Positions 44,142 to 52,847 of a DNA stretch of 64,000 nucleotides are shown in pieces. Source of the DNA: Aquabacterium sp. Its GTDB lineage: Bacteria > Pseudomonadota > Gammaproteobacteria > Burkholderiales > Burkholderiaceae_C. The position numbers and the translations under genes are program-made. The notes beneath the pieces were generated by a model that was not told the DNA's origin, ran no database searches, and worked only from the letters and a program-made list of their open reading frames with translations. Each line of letters opens with the position of its first letter. Within the stretch, counting starts at the first letter, position 1. The DNA is taken from NCBI GenBank assembly GCA_023266355.1, contig JAHFQM010000003.1, positions 186,001-250,000 of the forward strand, given 5' to 3'.

Positions 44142-46001
44142 TCAGGCGGCCAGGCGCTGCTCGATCTTGGCCTTGGTGGCAGGCAGCTCGGCGGGCAGGT
44201 GGTAGGCCAGTTGGGTGAACAGCTCGTCGTGCAGCTGAAGCTCTTGGGTCCAGGCGGCGGCGTCCACGCCGATGACGGATTGGAACTGGGCTTCGGTGAA
44301 GCTCAGGCCATTCCAGTTGATGTCGCCATACGTGGGGCTGATGCCGAAGGCGTGCTCGACGCCGTGGGCCTGACCGGCGATGCGGCCCAGCATCCACTCC
44401 AGCACGCGCATGTTCTCGCCGTAGCCGGGCCAGACGAACTTGCCGTCGGCACCCTTGCGGAACCAGTTCACGCAGAAGATCTTGGGCAGCTTGGCGCCCG
44501 AGGCCTGCAGCTTGGCGCCGGTGTCCAGCCAGTGCTGGAAGTAGTCGGCCATGTTGTAGCCCATGAAGGGCAGCATGGCGAACGGGTCGCGGCGGACCAC
44601 GCCTTGCGCGCCGAAAGCGGCGGCGGTGGTCTCGGAGCCCATCGTGGCGGCCATGTAGACGCCTTCGGTCCAGTCACGGGCCTCGGTCACCAGGGGCACG
44701 GTGGTCGAGCGGCGGCCGCCGAAGATGAAGGCGTCGATCGCCACACCGGCGGGGTTGTCCCACTCGGGGTCCAGCGCAGGGTTGTTGGTGGCGGCCACGG
44801 TGAAGCGGGCGTTCGGGTGGGCGGCCTTGGCGCCGGTTTCCTTGGCGATGGCCGGCGTCCAGTCCTTGCCTTGCCAGTCGATCAGGTGAGCCGGGGCCTC
44901 GTCGGTCATGGACTCCCACCACACGTCGCCGTCGTCGGTCAGGGCCACGTTCGTGAAGATCACGTCGCGGTCCAGCGAGTTCATGCAGTTCAGGTTGGTC
45001 AGCGTGTTGGTGCCAGGGGCCACGCCGAAGTAGCCGGCTTCCGGGTTGATGGCGTAGAGCTTGCCGTCGGCAGCGGGCTTGATCCAGGCGATGTCGTCAC
45101 CGATGGTGGTGACCTTCCAGCCGTTGTAGCCCTCGGGCGGGATCAGCATGGAGAAGTTGGTCTTGCCACAGGCGCTGGGGAAAGCGGCGGCGATGTGGAA
45201 CTTCTGGCCCTGGGGGTTGGTCACGCCCAGCAGCAGCATGTGCTCGGCCAGCCAGCCCTGGTCGCGGCCCATGGTGGAGGCGATGCGCAGGGCGAAGCAC
45301 TTCTTGCCCAGCAGCGCGTTGCCGCCGTAGCCCGAGCCGTACGACCAGATTTCGCGGGTCGTGGGGTAGTGGACGATGTACTTGGTGTCGGGGTTGCAAG
45401 GCCAGGCCGAATCCTTCTGGCCGGCTTCCAGGGGCGCGCCCACGGTGTGCACGCAAGGCACGAAAGCGCCATCGGCACCCAGCACGTCGATCACGCCCTT
45501 GCCCATGCGGGTCATGAGCTTCATGTTGACGGCCACGTAGGCGCTGTCAGACAGCTCGACGCCGATGTGGGCGATGTTGGAGCCCAACGGGCCCATCGAG
45601 AACGGCACCACGTACAGGGTGCGGCCCTTCATGGCGCCCTTGAACAGCGCTTGTTCACCGGTCTGCAGCTTGGCGCGCATCTCGGCGGGGTCGCACCAGT
45701 TGTTGGTGGGGCCGGCGTCTTCCTTGCGGTCGGAGCAGATGTAGGTGCGGTCTTCCACGCGGGCCACGTCGGACGGGTGGGTCCAGGCCAGGTAGGAGTT
45801 GGGGCGCAGTTCGGGGTTGAGCTTCTTGAACGAGCCGGCCTCGACGAGCTGGCCGCACAGGCGGTCGTACTCTTCGGTGCTGCCATCGCACCAGTAGATG
45901 TCCTTGGGCTGCAGCAGCGCGGCCATTTCGGCCACCCAGGCGATCAGTTGGGTGTTTTTGACGTAAGCAGGTGCGTTCACCTGGGCAGCGGTCGTGGACA
46001 T
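44142..46001 (-). CDS. pckG: Phosphoenolpyruvate carboxykinase (GTP)
   Basis: 619 residues, full length for the GTP-dependent class and unrelated in sequence to the ATP-dependent enzyme. The kinase loop is [13 protein letters not shown]; the substrate and metal region includes [22 protein letters not shown] and GDDIAWIKP, and the nucleotide pocket region carries [14 protein letters not shown]. It converts oxaloacetate and GTP to PEP, CO2 and GDP in gluconeogenesis, fitting growth on acids through acetyl-CoA as the pim operon implies. The start at 46001 has TCTGGAG upstream. Monocistronic with its own terminator. Confidence 0.95.
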   Translation of the reverse strand: MSTTAAQVNAPAYVKNTQLIAWVAEMAALLQPKDIYWCDGSTEEYDRLCGQLVEAGSFKKLNPELRPNSYLAWTHPSDVARVEDRTYICSDRKEDAGPTNNWCDPAEMRAKLQTGEQALFKGAMKGRTLYVVPFSMGPLGSNIAHIGVELSDSAYVAVNMKLMTRMGKGVIDVLGADGAFVPCVHTVGAPLEAGQKDSAWPCNPDTKYIVHYPTTREIWSYGSGYGGNALLGKKCFALRIASTMGRDQGWLAEHMLLLGVTNPQGQKFHIAAAFPSACGKTNFSMLIPPEGYNGWKVTTIGDDIAWIKPAADGKLYAINPEAGYFGVAPGTNTLTNLNCMNSLDRDVIFTNVALTDDGDVWWESMTDEAPAHLIDWQGKDWTPAIAKETGAKAAHPNARFTVAATNNPALDPEWDNPAGVAIDAFIFGGRRSTTVPLVTEARDWTEGVYMAATMGSETTAAAFGAQGVVRRDPFAMLPFMGYNMADYFQHWLDTGAKLQASGAKLPKIFCVNWFRKGADGKFVWPGYGENMRVLEWMLGRIAGQAHGVEHAFGISPTYGDINWNGLSFTEAQFQSVIGVDAAAWTQELQLHDELFTQLAYHLPAELPATKAKIEQRLAA

Positions 46002-46328
46002 GTGCGGGCTCCAGAAAAATGAAAAATCAGGGTCTCGACAGCGCTGTGATCTGGCAGGAAACAACGCTCTCGACACCCCGTCAGCAACTTCGGCGGGAAC
46101 TGCGTAGTTTAATCCAGCCGACCCGAGTTCGCCTGCCCCCTCGTCCGCGGGGCAACCCAGGGGTGCGGTGCGACAGAGTGCGCACAGCGTCACGAACGCC
46201 CGTGCTTTTCAGATCCTGATACAACTGCGGGTCAGCCACAGGGGGCCCGCGTGGGCCTCGGCGTCACACTGTGATCCTCCGTCCGCCGCCACTTCCGCCT
46301 CCATGTCCGGCCCCTGACACCCCCGCCC
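46002..46328. other. Divergent intergenic region pckG / ABC transporter
   Basis: 327 bp without a gene between pckG and the substrate-binding-protein gene. It contains the ribosome binding site of pckG (46007-46013), an AT-richer stretch near 46105-46115 (TTTAATCC on the plus strand) that may be part of the pckG promoter, and no clear molybdate riboswitch or ModE palindrome that I can recognise. Confidence 0.5.
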
Positions 46329-47219
46329 ATGCCTTTGCCTCCGCGCCACCCCCAGACACCACCGGCGAGCCCATCGGCACACCAGCCTGATCGCCGCCAC
46401 GCCTTGCGCTTGTGCGGGTCGGCCTGGCTGCTGGCAGGCATGGCCGCGGGCGCCGCGACGCTCCTGGGCGATGCCGCCTGGGCGAACCCGCGGGTGGCGC
46501 CTCGGGCCGACAGCCCCGAGGTGGGCGTGGACCCGGCCTTGCTGGCCTCGGGGCTGACCGCCCGCTGGGGCCAGGCCATGCGCCGCGACCTCGGTTGGGC
46601 GGCCCGCTGGACACCCCTGCCCTCGGGCGCCCTGCTGCGCGCGCTGGCCCAGGGCGACATCGACATGGGCATCTTCCTGAGTCACCCGCAGGCCGAGCGG
46701 CTGTCGCAAGAGGGGCTCATCCACGACAGGCACGTGCTGGCGCACACCGATGTGCTGCTGCTGGGCCCCACCCAGGACGACGCCGGCATCCGCAGCGAAA
46801 CCGCCCCAGCAGGCGCGCTGCGCCAGGTGCTGGCCGCCCATGCCGCGGGCGCGGCGTCGTGGCAAGCACCCGCGCCTGACGCCGCCCTGGCCGCTTGGCT
46901 GGCCGGCCTGGGCGTGCAGGCTCCCCCCAAAGCCAGTGGCGCCAAGGCCCGGCCCGCGGGCGAGGTGCCCTACCGCCTGAGCACCCGGGCCGAATGGCTG
47001 GCCGAACAGGCCCAGCGCGGGCGGCAGGTGGCGAGCACGCGCATCTGGCTGCAAGGCGGCACTGCCGACGCCCCCGACATGCGCCTGGCCTGCGAGGTGG
47101 CCCGCCCGTTCCGAACCCGCCACCCGGGTGCGCGCATGCTGTCGCAATGGCTGCAGGGCCCCTTGGGCCAGCAGGCCGTGCGCGCCTCGGCACCCGCCTG
47201 GCAGGCCCCGCAAGGCTGA
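46329..47219 (+). CDS. Molybdate/tungstate ABC transporter substrate-binding protein (TupA/ModA-like)
   Basis: 296 residues with a signal-peptide-like region after a Pro-rich start (LRLCGSAWLLAGMAAGAATLL, cleavage near AWA). The domain reads like the TupA/PBP-like-2 fold: LPSGALLRALAQGDIDMGIFLSHPQAERLSQEG, then VLAHTDVLLLGPTQDDAGI. It would capture oxyanions in the periplasm for the ModB/ModC proteins encoded next (7-bp gaps). It is alanine-rich and divergent, so molybdate against tungstate cannot be decided. Confidence 0.7.
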   Translation: MPLPPRHPQTPPASPSAHQPDRRHALRLCGSAWLLAGMAAGAATLLGDAAWANPRVAPRADSPEVGVDPALLASGLTARWGQAMRRDLGWAARWTPLPSGALLRALAQGDIDMGIFLSHPQAERLSQEGLIHDRHVLAHTDVLLLGPTQDDAGIRSETAPAGALRQVLAAHAAGAASWQAPAPDAALAAWLAGLGVQAPPKASGAKARPAGEVPYRLSTRAEWLAEQAQRGRQVASTRIWLQGGTADAPDMRLACEVARPFRTRHPGARMLSQWLQGPLGQQAVRASAPAWQAPQG

Positions 47220-47226
47220 GGCGCCG

Positions 47227-48015
47227 ATGTCGGACCTGGAAACACAGGCTGTGTGGCTGAGCCTGCAGCTGGCGGTGGTGACGGTGCTGCTGGCCACACC
47301 GCTGGCCGTGGCGCTGGCCACCGTCATGGCGCGCACCCAGTGGCGCGGCAAGGTCGTGCTGGACACGCTCATCCTCCTGCCGATGGGGCTGCCCCCGGCC
47401 TTCATCGGCGTGGGCTTGCTGCTGGGCCTGGGCCATGGCGGTGCCTTGGGCGACTGGCTCTACGAGGCCCTGGGCTGGCGCCTGAGCTTCTTCCCCGTGG
47501 GCGTGGTGCTGGCCGTCCTGGCGATGACCCTGCCCTGGATGGTGCGGCTGCTGCGCCCCGCCTTCGAAGCCACCGACCCCATGCTGCTGGCCGTGGCGCG
47601 CTCGCTGGGCGCGTCGCGGTGGCGCGCCTGGTGGACGCTGACCTTGCCCATGGCCGCACCGGCCGTGGCCTCGGCCGCCGCGCTGGGCCTGGCCGTCGCC
47701 TGGGGCGAGGCCGCGGCCACCCTCTTGCTGGCCGCGCTGCTGCAGGCCCAAGGCCTGGGCCGCCCCGAAGCGCCCCTGGACGTGGTGCAGGCCCTCGCGG
47801 CAGAGCTCGCACACAGCCTGGTGCGTCCGGACGAGGCGGGCCTGGGCCAGGTATCAGCGCAGATGGCGACGCAGATGTCAGCCTGGAATCTGGCCGCCGT
47901 GGCATGGGCCGTGGCGCTGCTGGCGGTGGGCATCAGCGAGCTGGCCCGCACGCGCTGGCGCCGCATGTGGCGCACCCGGCTGCACGTGGTGAACCCAGCA
48001 CCCAGCCCACCTTGA
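47227..48015 (+). CDS. modB: Molybdate/tungstate ABC transporter permease (ModB-like)
   Basis: 262 residues with five to six membrane helices. The EAA loop that contacts the ATPase reads EATDPMLLAVARSLGASRWRAWWTLTLPMA. The N-terminal WLSLQLAVVTVLLATPLAVALA and DTLILLPMGLPPAFIGVGLLL match ModB/TupB permeases. An extra loop near 180-220 (GLGRPEAPLDVVQALAAELA) appears longer than usual. Middle gene of the three-gene transporter operon. Confidence 0.82.
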   Translation: MSDLETQAVWLSLQLAVVTVLLATPLAVALATVMARTQWRGKVVLDTLILLPMGLPPAFIGVGLLLGLGHGGALGDWLYEALGWRLSFFPVGVVLAVLAMTLPWMVRLLRPAFEATDPMLLAVARSLGASRWRAWWTLTLPMAAPAVASAAALGLAVAWGEAAATLLLAALLQAQGLGRPEAPLDVVQALAAELAHSLVRPDEAGLGQVSAQMATQMSAWNLAAVAWAVALLAVGISELARTRWRRMWRTRLHVVNPAPSPP

Positions 48016-48022
48016 ACGCGCC

Positions 48023-49183
48023 ATGACACAGCCCACCTTGCCGCGCGCCCTGAGCGTTGAACTGCACGTGCGTCAGTCCGGCCTGGACGTGCGCGCGCAG
48101 TTCCGCGCCCTGCCAGGCCGCGTCTGCGCCATCGTGGGCCGACAGGGCGCCGGCAAAAGCGCTTTGCTGAAGGCCGCGGCCGGCCTGGCCCCGGCGCTGA
48201 GCGGCCGCGTGGCGCTGGGGCCCGACGTGCTCTGCGACACCAGCGCCCGCATCGACCTGCCACCGCATGTGCGCCGCCTGAGCTGGCTGGACGCGCAAGC
48301 CCACGTCTTCCCGCACCTGGATGTGCGCGACAACCTGCTCTACGGCCGGCGGGCGCTGGGGCGTTTGTGGGCCGCCACCAGCGGCGCGGACGTCGGCGCG
48401 GTGGCGCGCTGGGCGGGGCTGCAGTCCATGCTGCAGCTGAAGGCCGATGCGCTCGGGCCGGCGCAGCGCGTGCGCGTGGCCCTGGCGCGCGCCCTGGCCG
48501 CCCACCCCCATGCCCTGCTGCTGGACGATGTCCTGGGCGGGGTGCCGGAGCACGAGCGCGAACCCCTGCTGGCGCTGCTGGCCGAGGTGCCGTCCCGCTT
48601 CAAGCTGCCGGTGGTGCTGGTGACGCCGCGCATGGACGAGGTCATCCGCATGGCCGACGACGTCGTCATCCTGCACGAAGGGCGCATGGCCAGTGCGGGG
48701 CCGGTGGCGCAGATTTTGTCGGACGTGTCCCTGTCCACCTTCCTCGAAGGCGTGCATGCCGGCAGCGTGCTGGAGGGCGAGGTCACGCGGCACGACATCG
48801 AGTGGCTGCTCAGCGAGGTCGATGTCGGCGGGCAGTGCGTGACGGTGCCAGCGATGCTGCACGGCGTGGGCAGCAAGGTGCGCCTGAAGGTGCGGGCCCG
48901 CGACATCTCCCTGCACCGCGAGCCGCCCAGCGACACCAGCGCCAGCAACCACCTGCGCGGCCGCATCACCCAGGTGATGCTGGCCGGCGAGCACGGCACC
49001 TACGGCGCGGTGGGGGTGGAGCTGGCGCGCGAGCTGGATTCGGCCAACCTCCACGTCAAGCCCGGCGCCACGCTGTGGGCGCTGCTGACACGCAAGGCCA
49101 TCCAGCAGATGGGCTGGGCGCCGGGCCAGCCCTGCATCGTGGGCTTCAAGGCCATGGCCACGGCGGTATCGCCCTGGCGGTGA
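48023..49183 (+). CDS. modC: Molybdate/tungstate ABC transporter ATP-binding protein with non-canonical ATPase motifs (ModC-like)
   Basis: 386 residues: ATPase domain (1-240) plus C-terminal TOBE/Mop-like domain (about 260-386; VPAMLHGVGSKVRLKVRARDISL). Walker A is intact (GRQGAGKS, 39-46). The signature LSGGQ-R is replaced by LGPAQR (144-149), Walker B ends LLLDD (Asp169 where the catalytic Glu normally sits), and the Q-loop before VFPHLDV lacks Gln at the usual position. So it may hydrolyse ATP slowly or need a partner. TOBE domains bind the oxyanion and feed back on transport. Confidence 0.78.
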   Translation: MTQPTLPRALSVELHVRQSGLDVRAQFRALPGRVCAIVGRQGAGKSALLKAAAGLAPALSGRVALGPDVLCDTSARIDLPPHVRRLSWLDAQAHVFPHLDVRDNLLYGRRALGRLWAATSGADVGAVARWAGLQSMLQLKADALGPAQRVRVALARALAAHPHALLLDDVLGGVPEHEREPLLALLAEVPSRFKLPVVLVTPRMDEVIRMADDVVILHEGRMASAGPVAQILSDVSLSTFLEGVHAGSVLEGEVTRHDIEWLLSEVDVGGQCVTVPAMLHGVGSKVRLKVRARDISLHREPPSDTSASNHLRGRITQVMLAGEHGTYGAVGVELARELDSANLHVKPGATLWALLTRKAIQQMGWAPGQPCIVGFKAMATAVSPWR

Positions 49184-49199
49184 TGCCCTGGCGGTGATG
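49172..49199. repeat. 14-bp tandem duplication across the modC stop codon
   Basis: CCCTGGCGGTGATG occurs twice head-to-tail (49172-49185, 49186-49199). The first copy contains the modC stop TGA at 49181-49183. It looks like a recent slippage event and leaves the protein unchanged. Confidence 0.85.
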
Positions 49200-49275
49200 C
49201 CGAACCCGCACGGCAACATCGCCGCGGCACCTGCGCTATCGTGAAGGCCCTGCCGATGACCGCCCTGCCCTGCCG

Positions 49276-49923
49276 ATGTCCACCGCCCCCACCTCCCCCC
49301 CATCACCCGCACACCCCGCCGTCCGCCGCGTCCTCTCGGTCAATGTGGCCCAGGCCACGGCCATGGAAATCCAGGGACGGCGCATCCTCACGGGCATCGG
49401 CAAGCAGCCGGTCAGCACGCTGGCGCAGGCCGGGGGCATGGCCGAGCGCATCGCCGTGCGCCCCTTGGGCCTGGCCGGCGACGAGCAAGCCGATCTCAGC
49501 GTGCACGGCGGCCTGAGCAAGGCCGTCTATGCCTACCCCCACGAGCACTACGCTTTCTGGCAGACCGTGCGCGCCCAGGCCGGGCTGCAGGGCTGGCACG
49601 ACGCGATGCCGCACGGCATGCTGGGCGAGAACCTCACGCTCACGGGCCTGCTCGAAGCCGACGCCCACATCGGCGACGTGCTGCGCTTCCCCGACTGCGT
49701 GCTGGCCATCAGCGAACCGCGCCGGCCCTGCTACAAGCTGGAGGCCCGCCTGGGCTTTCCGCACGCGATCAAGCTGATGGCCCAGTCGGGCTATTGCGGC
49801 TACTACCTGTCGGTGCGCTCGGGCGGCACCATCGCCGCGGGCGATGCCTTCGAGATCGAGCCCGGCGCGCGCGAGGTCAGCATCCGCGAGCTGTTCGCGG
49901 CGAAGATGCGCAAGGACGCCTGA
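49276..49923 (+). CDS. MOSC domain protein (YiiM-like)
   Basis: 215 residues. A single MOSC beta-barrel: RVLSVNVAQATAMEIQGRRILTG at the N-terminus, RPLGLAGDEQADLSVHGGLSKAVYAYP with the typical D-x-HGG-x-KAVYAYP stretch, GENLTLTGLLEADAHIGD, and the conserved cysteine in EPRRPCYKLEARLGF. MOSC proteins bind molybdenum cofactor or transfer sulfur; YiiM relatives reduce N-hydroxylated compounds. It lies downstream of the molybdate transporter operon on the same strand, a sensible functional link. Confidence 0.85.
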   Translation: MSTAPTSPPSPAHPAVRRVLSVNVAQATAMEIQGRRILTGIGKQPVSTLAQAGGMAERIAVRPLGLAGDEQADLSVHGGLSKAVYAYPHEHYAFWQTVRAQAGLQGWHDAMPHGMLGENLTLTGLLEADAHIGDVLRFPDCVLAISEPRRPCYKLEARLGFPHAIKLMAQSGYCGYYLSVRSGGTIAAGDAFEIEPGAREVSIRELFAAKMRKDA

Positions 49924-49954
49924 GCCAGGCGCCATCCCCCCACCGGAGAGCCCC

Positions 49955-50596
49955 ATGAGCACCACACCCAGCGACCGCCACGTCATCCTCCACCACGCAC
50001 CGCAGACGCGCTCCTTCGGAACGCTGGCCCTGCTGCTGGAGCTGGACGCCGACCACGAACTGCACGTGCTCAACCTGAAAGCGGGCGAGCAGCGCCAGCC
50101 GGCCTACCTGGCCATCAACCCCATGGGCAAGGTGCCTGCCATCGGCCACCTCGGCGCGCTGGTGACCGAGCAAGCCGCCATCTGCATCTACCTGGGCGAC
50201 CTCTATGCCGACCGCGGCCTGGCGCCGCAAATCGGTGACCCGCTGCGCGGCCCCTACCTGCGCTGGCTGGTGTTCTATGGCTCCTGCTTCGAGCCCGCCC
50301 TGATCGACAAGGCCCAGAAGCACGCGCCCGCACCGCCCAGCACCAACCCCTACGGCGATTTCGACACCATGCTGAACACGCTGACGCAGCAGCTCTCGCA
50401 AGGCCCGTGGCTGCTGGGTGAGCGCTTCACCGTGGCCGACATGCTGTGGGGCACGGCCCTGCGCTGGACCACGCAGTTCGGCCTGGTGCCGGCCACGCCG
50501 CTCATCCAGGCCTACATCGACCGGGTGATGGCGCGGCCCTCGCTGGCGCGCGCCGAAGCCATCGACGCGCAGCTTCTGGCGGCACAGGCCAGCTGA
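49955..50596 (+). CDS. Glutathione S-transferase
   Basis: 213 residues. The N-terminal thioredoxin-like domain (ILHHAPQTRSFGTLALLLELD, NPMGKVPAIGHLGALVTEQAAICIYLGD) has the cis-Pro and the E-x-A glutathione-binding turn. The C-terminal helical domain has the GST N-capping segment PWLLGERFTVADMLWG. Substrate unknown. Good GGAGAG before the ATG; 31 bp after the MOSC gene. Confidence 0.88.
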   Translation: MSTTPSDRHVILHHAPQTRSFGTLALLLELDADHELHVLNLKAGEQRQPAYLAINPMGKVPAIGHLGALVTEQAAICIYLGDLYADRGLAPQIGDPLRGPYLRWLVFYGSCFEPALIDKAQKHAPAPPSTNPYGDFDTMLNTLTQQLSQGPWLLGERFTVADMLWGTALRWTTQFGLVPATPLIQAYIDRVMARPSLARAEAIDAQLLAAQAS

Positions 50597-50617
50597 TCAG
50601 CGCTGAGCGGCCCAGGC

Positions 50618-51535
50618 TCAGCCGTTGCTGATGCCCGCCGCCACGTGACCGGCCGGCACATGGGGCGCGGCGTTGTCCACATGGCCGGTCTGGTCGTCGA
50701 AGAAGAAATCGGGCTCGAACTCGCGCAGGAATTCGCCCTTGGGCAGGCCGCCCAGGAACAAGGCCTCATCGACCTCGATGCCCCAGTCCATCAGGGTGCG
50801 GATGGCGCGCTCATGCGCCGGCGCGCCGCGGGCCGTGACCAGCACCGTGCGGATGCGCATGGCTGGGCCGCCCGGTGTGCCGCAGGACTGCCGCAAATCG
50901 TGCAGCGCCTGCAGCAGGGGCCGGAAAGGCCCGTCGGGCAAGGGCTTGCGGGCCCGCGCGGTCTCGTGGTCCTGGAAGGCATCGAGACCGCCTTGCTGGT
51001 AGATGCGCTCGGCCTCGTCGGAGAACAGCACGGCGTCGCCGTCGAAGGCGATGCGGACCTCGTCCGGATGGGCGTCGCCCGCGCGGGCCGCATGGGGCAG
51101 CACGCGCGCCGCCGGCACGCCCGCGGCCAGGGCCTGGCGCACATCGGCCTCGTTGGCCGACAGGAAGAGGTGGGCCTGCAAAGGCTTGAGGTAGCGCCAG
51201 GGGCTGCGCCCGCGCGTGAACACGCCGCGCTCGATCACCAGGCCGTGGTGCGACACCGAACGGAACACGCGCAGGCCCGAAGCCGGGTCGTTGCGCGAGA
51301 GGATGACGACCTCCACACGCGCCTGGCTGGGCGCCTCGGGCGGGTTGAAGGCCAGCAGCTTGCGCACCAGCGAGAAGGCCACGCCAGGCTTGGCGGGCAC
51401 CTCGATGCGGTCGAGCTGCAGGTCCATGTAGGCGCGGTCGTCCTGGCCTTCGAAGAAGCGGTTTTCTTCTTCGAAGTCAAAGAGCGCGCGGGAGGAAATG
51501 GCCACCACCAGGCGGCCGTCGAGGCTGGCAGGCAT
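50618..51535 (-). CDS. 5'-nucleotidase family protein
   Basis: 305 residues from the ATG at 51535, chosen because family members begin near this point (DGRLVVAISSRALFDFEEEN); an ATG at 51553 is the alternative. It is a HAD-like cytosolic 5'-nucleotidase: VEVVILSRNDPASGLRVF, GVFTRGRSPWRYLKPL, IAFDGDAVLFSDEAERIY (HAD aspartates) and EPDFFFDDQTGHVDNA. It dephosphorylates nucleoside 5'-monophosphates. Convergent with the GST gene. Confidence 0.85.
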   Translation of the reverse strand: MPASLDGRLVVAISSRALFDFEEENRFFEGQDDRAYMDLQLDRIEVPAKPGVAFSLVRKLLAFNPPEAPSQARVEVVILSRNDPASGLRVFRSVSHHGLVIERGVFTRGRSPWRYLKPLQAHLFLSANEADVRQALAAGVPAARVLPHAARAGDAHPDEVRIAFDGDAVLFSDEAERIYQQGGLDAFQDHETARARKPLPDGPFRPLLQALHDLRQSCGTPGGPAMRIRTVLVTARGAPAHERAIRTLMDWGIEVDEALFLGGLPKGEFLREFEPDFFFDDQTGHVDNAAPHVPAGHVAAGISNG

Positions 51536-51591
51536 GGGCCGAGTATGGCCCATGCCGCCACGCTTCAGTGGCCGCAGCCCCGATCAAGCCC

Positions 51592-52629
51592 TCACTGCAC
51601 AAAGCCGATGCTGGACTTCTTCGCGCCCGCATCGGGCAGGTCGCGCGCCTCCAGCGTGTAACGGCCATCGAGCTTGGCGTTGCCAAACGCCGTCATCAGC
51701 GCGCGGCGCATCTCGCGCGGTGCCATGCGGCCCAAGGCGCCCAGCACGGCATCCGACAACTCGGGGTCGAAGCGCTGGCCCCAGTCGTGGTCGGCGCGGA
51801 TGCCGCGGTAGAGCTTGGATGCGATCTGGCGCGCAGCGGCCTCGTCCGGCATCTCGATGTCGAAGACGTTCATGCGGTTGAGGATGGGGTCGGGGATGCC
51901 GCGCAAGTCGTTGGCCGTGGCCACCCAGATGACCTGGCTGGCGTCGATGGGCACCTCGGCGAACTCGTCGGTGAAGCTGCCCGCGGTGTCGTGCTCCAGC
52001 AGGCTGTAGAGAGAGCCCAGCGGGTCGTAGGCGTGCTCGCCGCCGCCCTTGTCGATCTCATCGACCACCATGACGGGGTTGGCGTACTGGCCATCGACCA
52101 GGGTCTCAAAGACCTTGCCGGCACGCGCGCCCTTCCATTGCGAGCTGGCGCCCGAGAGCACCCAGCCCGCCGTCATCGAGCTCATGGAGATGAAGCCCAT
52201 GCCCGTGCCCAACAGCTGCGCCACCTCGCGGGCGAAGTGCGTCTTGCCCACGCCCGGCGGGCCGAGCAGCAGCATGGGCGTGAGCTCCAGCGCGTCGTGG
52301 CTGTCGCTGCACAGGGCCAGCTGGCGCTTGAGGTCGTCGAGCACCTCGTGGAAGTTGGGCAGCTCGTCGTAGAGGTGGGCCATGGCGGGCAGGCCGGAGG
52401 GCTTGACCTGGAAGCGGTCGGGGCCCTTCTCCAGCATGCGCTCGTAGGTGGCGCGCAAGGACTCGTGCTCGCGCGAGGGCAGCTTGCCCAGGCGCCGCTC
52501 GACCTCGTCGACGCGGTACACATGGCGCATGTGCGCGATCGGGATGCGCCCACCATGCCGCGCACCGTGCGCCTCACTCCCACCCCAGCCTTCCCGGCTC
52601 ACCGGGACCAGATCGGTACAAGCACTCAT
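51592..52629 (-). CDS. Free-standing AAA+ ATPase (Lon-type module without protease domain)
   Basis: 345 residues; ATG at 52629 has GGAGG 8 nt upstream. Walker A GPPGVGKTHFAREVAQ, Walker B VMVVDEIDKGG, sensor 1 VIWVATANDLRGIPDPILNR with the arginine finger, and sensor 2 near APREMRRALMTAFG. The ATPase module resembles Lon (SLYSLLEHDTAGSFTDEF and PIDASQVIWVATAN are Lon-like), but there is neither the Lon N-domain nor the serine-lysine protease domain. It may act as an unfoldase, disaggregase or MoxR-like chaperone. No partner is encoded beside it. Confidence 0.8.
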   Translation of the reverse strand: MSACTDLVPVSREGWGGSEAHGARHGGRIPIAHMRHVYRVDEVERRLGKLPSREHESLRATYERMLEKGPDRFQVKPSGLPAMAHLYDELPNFHEVLDDLKRQLALCSDSHDALELTPMLLLGPPGVGKTHFAREVAQLLGTGMGFISMSSMTAGWVLSGASSQWKGARAGKVFETLVDGQYANPVMVVDEIDKGGGEHAYDPLGSLYSLLEHDTAGSFTDEFAEVPIDASQVIWVATANDLRGIPDPILNRMNVFDIEMPDEAAARQIASKLYRGIRADHDWGQRFDPELSDAVLGALGRMAPREMRRALMTAFGNAKLDGRYTLEARDLPDAGAKKSSIGFVQ

Positions 52630-52790
52630 CTCAGACCTCCATGCCAGGCCACTGCGTCTCATGATTGCAGCAAAGCCTGCGCGGCGTGAGCCCCCGAACA
52701 AGGGGCACAGCGGCAGTCATATCACTGCATGCGACACACGCAAAGGTGGTGGCCCCGGGGTGACGCGCGCAGGATGCGCACAATGTCGGC

Positions 52791-52829
52791 TTTGCGCCAT
52801 CTGCTTGCACCATCTCCTTGCGCCATTTG
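52791..52829. repeat. Three 13-bp tandem repeats upstream of the hybrid kinase
   Basis: Units TTTGCGCCATCTG, CTTGCACCATCTC and CTTGCGCCATTTG follow each other at 52791-52829, with a fourth decayed unit to 52842, directly before the kinase start codon at 52848. The 13-bp spacing is not a helical turn multiple. They may be regulator-binding sites or slippage products. Confidence 0.6.
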
Positions 52830-52847
52830 CCTCCGCACCACGTCACG

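Noticed and set aside
46002..46328. A molybdenum-cofactor riboswitch or ModE site upstream of the molybdate-type transporter
   Set aside because: I could not find the conserved stems or a ModE-like palindrome by eye; only the pckG ribosome binding site and an AT-richer patch are visible.
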